Positions 52,305-59,730 of a stretch of DNA of 64,000 nucleotides are shown here, in pieces (the stretch's first letter is position 1; every line of letters starts with the position of its first letter). A program made the position numbers and the translations under genes. The DNA lies in the NCBI RefSeq assembly GCF_026127265.1, contig NZ_WWFG01000002.1:2480001-2544000 (forward strand), written 5' to 3'. Under the pieces are notes generated by a model. The model was not told where the DNA came from. It saw only the letters and a list, made by a program, of their open reading frames with translations, and did no database searches. This stretch comes from Nostoc sp. KVJ3 (GTDB taxonomy: Bacteria > Cyanobacteriota > Cyanobacteriia > Cyanobacteriales > Nostocaceae).

Positions 52305-53345
52305 CTACTTCACCAAGCTTAATACTGGTTTTTTGTTTTCAGCAATATTGGTGAAACTGGAATGATTGGGGTGAAATTTTAATGCTAATGGGCGATAATA
52401 TTCCACATCCCCCAACAAAGATGAAATATATTCCCGCACCTGCAAATCTATACATTGACGGTAACTAACTTCTCCAGCGTAGGGATGCAAGACAAAAGTT
52501 TTTAACTTTCCTTCCCAATGTTGCAAAAAGCGTTGGATATGACTATGAATTCTTTTTCCATTTCCATTTCCATTTCCATTAGTCTTGGTAAGATGGCGGA
52601 CAAAATTTAACACCAAATCATCTACGATAGGTGCGCGAAACTCGGCGCTAAAATCCCATGCTAAAGGAAGTTCATGATAGCCGTCGCGGTATAAAATACC
52701 GTAACCTGGGTGGAGTCCTACGGTTTGGAGATGGGTATAAACATATTGATGTAGTAGTTGATTTCCCAGGTCTAGAAATCTGCTAATTTCTTTTGCAGTT
52801 ATGTGAGAATCTGAGGTTTCAAAGCTGAGTAGAGAAGCAACAGCAGAATAGTAAGTTTTGTCTGCTTCTTGGATGTATTCGTGTAATTCGTCAATAGATG
52901 GTGCTAGTGATAAGTTATCCATCAACAGTTGCAAATAATTTAATGCGCGTTGGATTGTCTGGTCTACATAATAACGAGTCCAACTTTGCAAAAAAGTCTG
53001 TTGATTGTGTAATTTCGCCCAAATTATACTTTCTGCTGTTGCGCGATTAAATTCAATATCATGCAAGCGTTGGCGCTGGTAAGTCAGGTATTTAACTGGA
53101 CTTGGGGATATATTTTCTAATCGTCCTACATATTCACCATTTTCGGTAAAATATGAGACAGGAATTTGATTTAAGCGAACTATTTGCATGACATCTTTTG
53201 GCAGTTTAATATTGCCAAATATGATGAATTGGCTAATGTTGGTAATTCGGATATAAAAACGTTGTTTTTCTTCTCGAAATACCTTGAAATATTGTCCTTG
53301 GACTTTAAAAGTTGCGTCCTTTTGAGTGATATAAATTGTAGACAT
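52305..53345 (-). CDS. cas1: Cas1 homologue lacking catalytic residues
   Basis: 346 residues, full-length Cas1: N-terminal beta domain MSTIYITQKDATFKVQGQYF, then the helical domain with AESIIWAKLHNQQTFL. Compared without gaps to the Cas1 part of the RT fusion, the catalytic Glu (YEGKAATLYF) is Ile158 (YIQEADKTYY), the catalytic His (GNLH) is Tyr219 (GILY), and of DLMEEFR only the first Asp remains (Asp231; the second acidic position is Ala234 in DFSAEFR). So metal coordination should be lost. Upstream lies the four-box operator. Could be a structural subunit paired with RT-Cas1. Confidence 0.88.
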   Translation of the reverse strand: MSTIYITQKDATFKVQGQYFKVFREEKQRFYIRITNISQFIIFGNIKLPKDVMQIVRLNQIPVSYFTENGEYVGRLENISPSPVKYLTYQRQRLHDIEFNRATAESIIWAKLHNQQTFLQSWTRYYVDQTIQRALNYLQLLMDNLSLAPSIDELHEYIQEADKTYYSAVASLLSFETSDSHITAKEISRFLDLGNQLLHQYVYTHLQTVGLHPGYGILYRDGYHELPLAWDFSAEFRAPIVDDLVLNFVRHLTKTNGNGNGNGKRIHSHIQRFLQHWEGKLKTFVLHPYAGEVSYRQCIDLQVREYISSLLGDVEYYRPLALKFHPNHSSFTNIAENKKPVLSLVK

Positions 53346-53439
53346 AGGTGGAATTAAGTAAAAGGGATGAAGTAAAAAGTTAAAGGCTTTATTGATTTCG
53401 CCATTTCATTTTTTACTTGATTCCATCTTCGCAAATGTC

Positions 53440-53502
53440 TATATGAGTATGTATTTGAGTAAAAGCTATTTTTATATGAGTTTGTATATAATTTATATGA
53501 CT
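53440..53502 (+). promoter_or_regulatory. Operator A: four-box array upstream of cas1-cas2
   Basis: Boxes TATATGAGT (53440), TATTTGAGT (53452), TATATGAGT (53473) and TATATAATT (53485): starts spaced 12, 21 and 12. An extra TATATGACT follows at 53494. 95 bp upstream of the cas1 start and, relative to cas1 transcription, in reverse orientation. Same architecture at 54276 and 59575. Confidence 0.8.
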
Positions 53503-53516
53503 TATGATTACTCATT

Positions 53517-53549
53517 AAAAAATCGGAGTATGGTTCTCCGATTTTTTTA
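53517..53549. terminator. Bidirectional terminator hairpin
   Basis: AAAAAATCGGAG ... CTCCGATTTTTTT, a 12-bp perfect stem with a 7-base loop and U-tracts on both strands. It isolates the cas1-cas2 promoter from the repeat region to its right. Confidence 0.8.
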
Positions 53550-53684
53550 GTTATTTCTTGTTGATAAAAGACTGAAAGTGCTAATTTCTAACACTCAAGT
53601 AAGTGCCTTGATTAGCAGGGCTATTTCATTCTCATCTAGCCCGCCTCAGAATGAATTCTGAGTCTAATAGCGAAAGTCGTCTAA

Positions 53685-53831
53685 GAGGATGTTTGAAAAG
53701 TCCTTTTGTCGGTATTAAATATTTTTTTACCCCACCCTAACCCTCCCCTTATAAAGGGGAGGGAACTAGATTTTCCGGTTTCCCCCCTTTACAAGGGGGG
53801 ATTAAGGGGGGTAATAATGTGATTAAAATAA
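53685..53831. repeat. Partial family B MITE
   Basis: Left end GAGGATGTTTGAAAAGTCC and a hairpin interior (CCCACCCTAACCCTCCCCTT ... AGGGGGGATTAAGG), but the right end is missing, replaced by the start of the next element. Confidence 0.6.
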
Positions 53832-54039
53832 GAGGATGTTTTAAAAGTGGTTGGCTGTAATTTTAGGCACTTGTTGATCCCCCTAACCCCCCTTAAAAAG
53901 GGGGGAACCGGAATCAAAGTCCCCCTTTTTAAGGGGAGCCACTGCGTTGGGCGGGTTCCCCGACTTGAAGCACGTGGCGTGGATTTAGGGGGATCTAAAA
54001 CTTTTTGCTACCGACCAGAGGACTTTTAAAACATCCTCT
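53832..54039. repeat. MITE-like element, family B, perfect ends
   Basis: 208 bp with a perfect 17-bp terminal inverted repeat GAGGATGTTTTAAAAGT / ACTTTTAAAACATCCTC, the youngest-looking copy in the window. Its interior shares GAGCCACTGCGTTGGGCGGG with the element at 36172-36380. Confidence 0.85.
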
Positions 54040-54096
54040 AAAGACGACTGAGTAAAGGTTATAGTCCGTTATATCATGTCCGCCAAATTACTTATG

Positions 54097-54132
54097 ATAT
54101 GTCATTGCTTCACTTCGCTCGCAATGACATAT
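54097..54132. repeat. 12-bp hairpin, ATATGTCATTGC
   Basis: Perfect inverted repeat ATATGTCATTGC / GCAATGACATAT with a 12-base loop (TTCACTTCGCTC). Related to the GTCATTGCGAGC dispersed repeat at 55236. Confidence 0.7.
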
Positions 54133-54275
54133 ATTTTGTATGACTTTTTAACTCCTAAAAAGGCATAGAGTCAACAGCCTAGTTAGGAAGTTAAGTTGAT
54201 CGGGTTTTGTAGAATAGACACAAATCTTGATATCACCTAAATCACTTGCTGTATATTTCAATTGTTGCAAGCAAC

Positions 54276-54329
54276 TATATGAGTACATATATGAGTAATT
54301 GACGAAAATATATGACTTCGTATATGAGT
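54276..54329 (+). promoter_or_regulatory. Operator B: four-box array upstream of the HTH gene
   Basis: TATATGAGT (54276), TATATGAGT (54288), TATATGACT (54309), TATATGAGT (54321): spacing 12, 21, 12; the central spacer contains ATTGAC. The last box ends 38 bp before the HTH-DUF4384 start, in forward orientation. Three of four boxes are identical. Confidence 0.85.
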
Positions 54330-54367
54330 TAAGGAACAACCTCTAATCAAATAACTTTTAAGAAAGC

Positions 54368-55126
54368 ATGCCTGTAGTTTCTCTCATCGCGTCACCATCG
54401 GGTACTCAACGGGCTAGACAAGCTCTAAGACGTTTAAGTTTAACTCAAAGTGCTTTGGTAAATGAAAGAGGAATTGCATCTTGGTCTACTGTCAACAATT
54501 TCTTTAACGGAAAACCTGTTAGACGAGAGATATTTATGGAGATTTGTGAAGAACTCAACTTAAATTGGCAAGATATTGTTATATCATTTTCAGAAGATGA
54601 AGAAAATACTCTACAGTTAACACCTCTCAACAAAATTTGGCAAGAACTAATAGCACTTGCTTCCCTAACAGAAGAAATGGGAATGGTATTGGTCAAAGAA
54701 CAAACATTGGGTTGGGGGAAGAATATATCCAATCGTTACGAGAAATCGGTACATTTAGGAAGTTATATTCAGTTTGAAATAAATTTACAAGCACCAGGAT
54801 ATTTATTATTAATTCAAAGAGATACATTAGGAGAAGTCTGGTGTTTTTGTCCATCGCATTTCGCACCTCAGCCAGAATTAGAAGAGGGGAAAACAAGTTT
54901 TCCACAAGAAGGCTCAACGATGACCTCATTTCACATCGAAGGTACACCAGGTAAAGAACAAATTTTGGCAGTAGTTACACCAGATGTACCTAATTTTCAA
55001 TGGTTAATGCCAGAAAACGATGAAGTATTGAAAATCACTGATAACTTTCTGATGGAATTACTAAATTATCTCAAAATAAATGGAGCTACCCAAATTTTAT
55101 ATACTGAATACCAAATTATAGAATAA
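54368..55126 (+). CDS. HTH-DUF4384 protein, likely regulator of the locus
   Basis: 252 residues. N-terminal ~75: TQRARQALRRLSLTQSALVN, ASWSTVNNFFNGKPVRREIF, MEICEELNLNWQDIV, the HTH-like domain found at the N-terminus of cyanobacterial NACHT/WD40 proteins. C-terminal part: LGSYIQFEINLQAPGYLLLI, QRDTLGEVWCFCPSHFAPQP, the DUF4384 pattern often fused to or next to caspase-like and CHAT peptidases. Operator B lies directly in front of it (autoregulation plausible). TPR-CHAT gene follows. Regulator role is inference. Confidence 0.75.
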   Translation: MPVVSLIASPSGTQRARQALRRLSLTQSALVNERGIASWSTVNNFFNGKPVRREIFMEICEELNLNWQDIVISFSEDEENTLQLTPLNKIWQELIALASLTEEMGMVLVKEQTLGWGKNISNRYEKSVHLGSYIQFEINLQAPGYLLLIQRDTLGEVWCFCPSHFAPQPELEEGKTSFPQEGSTMTSFHIEGTPGKEQILAVVTPDVPNFQWLMPENDEVLKITDNFLMELLNYLKINGATQILYTEYQIIE

Positions 55127-55235
55127 GTAATAATACCCTAACTAAAGAGAGTGTTGATTGAATAAAAATAACTTGACAAAATTAGACTTAAAATTTCAGG
55201 TAAGAGTGTCCCAAAAAATAAATGATCCAAAACCC

Positions 55236-55300
55236 GTCATTGCGAGCGTTCGCGAAGCAATCACAGCCCTTGGGATTGCTTCGCGAACGTTCGCAATGAC
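55236..55300. repeat. REP-like hairpin before the TPR-CHAT gene
   Basis: 27-bp arms GTCATTGCGAGCGTTCGCGA... and the complement GATTGCTTCGCGAACGTTCG..., one mismatch. Lies in the 208-bp gap between the HTH gene and the CHAT gene; it could attenuate read-through. Confidence 0.8.
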
Positions 55301-55334
55301 AATTGGGCATTTTTTACTTGGAGTACTCTAAAAC

Positions 55335-58300
55335 ATGATAAATATTCCCCAAATTATAGAAGAATTAAATCATCTAAATCGAACAGTTGTCAAATTATTT
55401 GAAGAGGGCGATTTAAACAAAGCAATATTGGTCACGCAACAAGCTATAAAATTAGGGCAAGAAAATCTTGGTGAACATCCGACTACGGCAGATAGTCTAA
55501 ATAATCTGGCGGAATTATATCGGATACAAGGGCGTTACTTGGAAGCCAAAGCCTTATACTTACAAGTTTTAAATATCAGAAAAAATTTGTTTGATAGGGA
55601 ACATCCTGATATCGCCCAATCTTTAAACAACCTGGCAACATTATACTATTCAGAAGGAAATTATTCCGAAGCCGAAAAATACTTTTTAGAATCTCTAGAA
55701 TTGTGGAAGTGTATTTGGGGAGAAGAACATTTTGAAATTGCAACGAATTTAAATAATCTTGCCGAAATTTATCGAGAACAAGGAAGATATTTAAAATCGG
55801 AGCAAGTACATTTAGAAGTTTTAGCAATGCGAAAACGTCTCTTTGGAGATGAACATCCAGATATCGCCCAAACCTTGAATAATCTGGCGTGTCTTTACAC
55901 TTCACAAGGACGCTATTTGGATGCAGAAGAGATGCATTTAGAAGTTTTAGGAATGCGAAAACGTCTCTTTGGAGATGAACATTATGATATTGCTGCCAGT
56001 CTCAATAACTTGGCACTATTATATGACTTTCAAGGACGTTACTTGGAAGCAGAAACAAAATATTTCTCAGCTTTAAATAAATTGGAAAGAATATTAGGAA
56101 ATGAACATCCGTACATAGCATCTACCTTAAGTAATATCGCAGGAAATTATAAAGAACAAGGACGTTATGCAGAATCAGAACATAAGTATCTTGAAGTTTT
56201 GGCGATGAGAAAACGCTTGTTAGGAGATGAACATCCTGATATTGCAAGTAGCTTGAGTAATTTAGGAACAATTTATCGGATGCAAGGGCGTTTTTTGGCA
56301 TCTGAGCAAAAATATCTAGAAGCTTATGAGATGAGAAAACGCTTGTTTCCTTCTGAGCATCCAGATATTGCCAATAGTTTAAACGATTTAGTCATAATTT
56401 ATCTATCTCAAGGGCGATACTTAGAGGCGGAACAAAAATCTTTATCAGCCTTACCAATGTGGTCAAGTTTGCTTGAGAAAGAGCATCCTGTAGCTGCGAA
56501 TTATTTAGATAATTTAGCATTACTTTATCGGTTGCAAGGGCAATACGCGAAAGCTGAAAAAATCTATCTAGAAGCCTTAGCAATTAGAAAAAATATTTTA
56601 GGTGAAAAGCATCCCGATATTGCAGATAGCTTTAACGATATAGCTACAATCTATCGGATGCAAGGACGATATTCTGAGGCGGAAGAGATGCATCTAGAAG
56701 CCTTAGAGATGCTCAAAGAATTACTAGGTGAAAAGCATCCTCTTTTAGCGGAAACTCTCAATAATTTGGCAGTTTTACATGATGCTAGATTTCAATATTC
56801 GCAAGCAGAATCGTCATTATTACAAGCTTTATTCATTATTCAAGCTTTGTTTGGGCAAGAACATCCACAAGTAGCAAGTAGTATGAGTAATTTAGCTACT
56901 GTCTATGGAAATCAAGGGAACTACTTAGAAGCAGAAAAATTACATTTAGAAGTAATAAAAATTAGAAAATCTCTATTCGGAGAAGAACACCCAGATATTG
57001 CAAACAGTTTAAATAATCTGGCATTAATATACTTATCACTTGGGCGCTACCAGTTAGCCGAAGAAAAGTACGTAGAAGCTTTAGTTATGAGGAAACATCT
57101 ACTAGGGGATGAACACCCAGATACTGCTCTAAGTTTAAATAACTTGGCCAGTGTATTAGCTGCTACTAAACGCCCAGAGGAAGCTTTGTCATACCGCATA
57201 CAGGCAAGCGAGATTAATGACTTGATGATTAGTAATCTATTTGCCTTTAGTTCCGAAAGCGATCGCCTAGCCTTTATTGAGAAACTTAGAGCTAATTTCG
57301 ATTTATTTCTCTCCCTAGTCTACAAACATCTTGCTGATTCAGAAAGTGCGATGTCTGCGGCGTTAGATTTGGTGCTGAAGCGCAAAGCTTTAACTGCTGC
57401 ATCGTTGGCGGCGCAAAACGAAGCCCTTTATAGCGATCGCTATCCCCACCTCCAAGAAAAGTTTCGTCAACTGGGTGACTTGAACGCCCAGTTAGTCAAC
57501 CTGACTTTTTCTGCTCCGAAAAACAGCGATTTCAGTAGCTACCAGAAACAATTAGCACAACTACAGGCACAATATAACAACCTTCAAAAACAACTGGCAT
57601 CTCAAGTACCAGAGATTCAGTTATTTGAGCAACTTTCTAATCGTTATACTGTGGCTTCGTCCCTACCAGCAGATTCGATATTAGTCGAATTTGTCCGCTT
57701 TGAATTATTCGATTTTAATGCAATTCCAGTGAATGGAGACATCCAATGGCAACCTGCTCGTTATCTAGCATTTGTCTTACCTTCTGGACAACCAGATGCA
57801 GTGCAGATGATAGATTTAGGGTCAGCCCAAGTCATTGATCGGCTAATTTGGGCATTTCGCTTGCAGACATCAGACTATAGCAAGGCAACTCTAGGATGGG
57901 GAAAAGCTGACCAATTACCAAAGCTGCCAATTAAACCATACGACTCAGCCCCAGCAATCGAACTTAGCCAAGTGCTTATTAAGCCTATTTATAACGCCCT
58001 AAAAGGCTGGAAACATTTAATATTTGCACCAGATGGGAACTTAAATTTACTGCCATTTCAAGCATTGCCTTGTGACGAGACAAACAGGCACTTACTGATG
58101 GATGAGTTTACCATCAGTTATTTAAGTGTGGGACGGGATATTTTGCGATCGCAAATTCCGAAACTGCGCCCCGCTAGCAAACCTCTAGTCATTGCCGATC
58201 CAGATTTTGATTTGGTTGCTGAACAAACTGATACGACTGGTGCGATCGCCTTTGAAAGTCCCTTAGCGATCGTAAAACAGCAATCCTCAAACGATGAATT

Positions 58301-59099
58301 TATCAACACTCTTAACGGTGAAGTTTTGTCCCGCACACTTGGTACAAGGTTTCTTGCTGAAAGTGTCGCCAAAAAGCTACCAGATGCACGGCTATATCTG
58401 GGAGCAGAAGCACTTGAAACCCACTTAACCGCTAGCAACTGTCCTAGTATAATGCTGATTGCCACTCACGGTTTATTTTTAGCCGACTCGCCACAAGCAC
58501 CGTTTCAGACGATGCATTTGGAAGTATCAAAGATAGAAAACCCAATGATGCGTTCTGGACTGGCTTTAGCTGGTGCTAATACTTGGCTCTCTGGAGGGAT
58601 TTTACCCCCATCAGCAGGTAAAGGCTTTATTTTCGCCCAGGATATTGCCTCATTAGACCTGTGGGCGAATGAACTGACTGTATTATCTGCCTGTGATACC
58701 GCCAGAGGAGATATTAAAATTGGCGAAGGTGTTTTTGGATTGCGTCGTGCTTTTGCGGTTGCTGGAACAAAAACCCTTGTGATGAGCCTATGGAAAGTAC
58801 CAGACCAAGCTACGGCCTTACTGATGGAGCGTTTCTTTGACAACTTACATTTGAAAATGGGACGTGCTGAGGCGTTGCAAAATGCCCAGAATTATATACG
58901 TCAAATTACGGTAAAAGAACTGCGGCAGTCTGCTTTGGGTATGGAAGTGCTGAAACAACTTTTACAAGTAAATAATTTGTTGGCAAATACCAAGATTGAT
59001 TGTCAAGAGGAAGACACACCACTTGAACATCCATTTTATTGGGGGGCTTGGATATGCCAAGGAGACACAACACAAATGCATAATTTAACAAGCGTTTAG
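55335..59099 (+). CDS. TPR-CHAT peptidase
   Basis: 1254 residues. Residues ~30-640 are about 14 kinesin-light-chain-type TPRs of 42 residues (ADSLNNLAELYRIQGRYLEA, KALYLQVLNIRKNLFDREHP pattern). A linker of coiled coil follows (KQLAQLQAQYNNLQKQLASQ). The C-terminal CHAT domain has its catalytic dyad: His1045 in IMLIATHGLFLADS and Cys1120 in VLSACDTARGDIKIGEGVFG, and SFxx-like MSLWKVPDQATALLM. CHAT proteases with TPRs include the CRISPR-linked Csx29 (type III-E). Here it follows an HTH-DUF4384 gene between two adaptation modules. Whether it is part of the CRISPR response is unproven. Confidence 0.9.
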   Translation: MINIPQIIEELNHLNRTVVKLFEEGDLNKAILVTQQAIKLGQENLGEHPTTADSLNNLAELYRIQGRYLEAKALYLQVLNIRKNLFDREHPDIAQSLNNLATLYYSEGNYSEAEKYFLESLELWKCIWGEEHFEIATNLNNLAEIYREQGRYLKSEQVHLEVLAMRKRLFGDEHPDIAQTLNNLACLYTSQGRYLDAEEMHLEVLGMRKRLFGDEHYDIAASLNNLALLYDFQGRYLEAETKYFSALNKLERILGNEHPYIASTLSNIAGNYKEQGRYAESEHKYLEVLAMRKRLLGDEHPDIASSLSNLGTIYRMQGRFLASEQKYLEAYEMRKRLFPSEHPDIANSLNDLVIIYLSQGRYLEAEQKSLSALPMWSSLLEKEHPVAANYLDNLALLYRLQGQYAKAEKIYLEALAIRKNILGEKHPDIADSFNDIATIYRMQGRYSEAEEMHLEALEMLKELLGEKHPLLAETLNNLAVLHDARFQYSQAESSLLQALFIIQALFGQEHPQVASSMSNLATVYGNQGNYLEAEKLHLEVIKIRKSLFGEEHPDIANSLNNLALIYLSLGRYQLAEEKYVEALVMRKHLLGDEHPDTALSLNNLASVLAATKRPEEALSYRIQASEINDLMISNLFAFSSESDRLAFIEKLRANFDLFLSLVYKHLADSESAMSAALDLVLKRKALTAASLAAQNEALYSDRYPHLQEKFRQLGDLNAQLVNLTFSAPKNSDFSSYQKQLAQLQAQYNNLQKQLASQVPEIQLFEQLSNRYTVASSLPADSILVEFVRFELFDFNAIPVNGDIQWQPARYLAFVLPSGQPDAVQMIDLGSAQVIDRLIWAFRLQTSDYSKATLGWGKADQLPKLPIKPYDSAPAIELSQVLIKPIYNALKGWKHLIFAPDGNLNLLPFQALPCDETNRHLLMDEFTISYLSVGRDILRSQIPKLRPASKPLVIADPDFDLVAEQTDTTGAIAFESPLAIVKQQSSNDEFINTLNGEVLSRTLGTRFLAESVAKKLPDARLYLGAEALETHLTASNCPSIMLIATHGLFLADSPQAPFQTMHLEVSKIENPMMRSGLALAGANTWLSGGILPPSAGKGFIFAQDIASLDLWANELTVLSACDTARGDIKIGEGVFGLRRAFAVAGTKTLVMSLWKVPDQATALLMERFFDNLHLKMGRAEALQNAQNYIRQITVKELRQSALGMEVLKQLLQVNNLLANTKIDCQEEDTPLEHPFYWGAWICQGDTTQMHNLTSV

Positions 59100-59181
59100 T
59101 ACCAAGAATTTGGGAAAATTTTCTGTAGAGACGGCGATTTATCGCGTCTCTACAACCGTCAAAATGGGTTTGACAGACCAC

Positions 59182-59459
59182 TAGGGCGTGTTTTCAAAGT
59201 CTTAGATCCCCCCTTAAAAAGCTACGGTGTACACACAAGTCTTTTAGAGTTACCCCACAGCTTTAGATCCCCCCTAACCCCCCTTAAGAAAGGGGGGGAC
59301 TAGAATCAAAGTCCCCCAATTTATCGGGGGATTTAGGGGGATATAAAAAGTTAGGAGGCTAAACGAAAAAACAAGTTTGTTTTTGCTACTCCCTTCAACT
59401 GGATTTAGGGGGATATAAAAAGTTAGGAGGCTAAACGAGCAGTTTGAAAACACGCCCTA
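59182..59459. repeat. MITE-like element, family A (enlarged)
   Basis: 278 bp, ends TAGGGCGTGTTTTCAAAG and GTTTGAAAACACGCCCTA. Inside, the segment GATTTAGGGGGATATAAAAA with TTAGGAGGCTAAACGA is present twice, so it has grown by internal duplication. It carries a GCTACGGTGTACACAC block. Lies after the TPR-CHAT gene, next to a GTAGAGACGGCGATTTATCG hairpin (59122). Confidence 0.75.
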
Positions 59460-59574
59460 GGGCTATACCGCAAAGCGGAATTTCAATGCGTCTATCCAAA
59501 TACCACAACGACGGCTCAGTGCATCGCCTAATCTTAATTGTGGGGATTTCCCTGTTCCCTCTTAAAGCTACTTA

Positions 59575-59628
59575 AGTCATATACGAAGTCATATACAAGA
59601 GTCAATAAGTCATACACGTACTCATATA
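59575..59628 (-). promoter_or_regulatory. Operator C: four-box array upstream of RT-cas1
   Basis: On the minus strand from 59628: TATATGAGT, TGTATGACT, TATATGACT, TATATGACT, at spacing 12, 21, 12, with ATTGAC in the central spacer as in operator B. It is 103 bp upstream of the RT-cas1 start, and has the same orientation relative to its gene as operator A has to cas1. Confidence 0.85.
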
Positions 59629-59730
59629 CCCCCCTGCAAAGATAAAAATAACAAGTTAAAAGCCAAAAGGCAAAAGAATTAAATATTCTTCCCCTCTTTC
59701 TTTTAACTTTTAACTTTTTACTTAATCATC

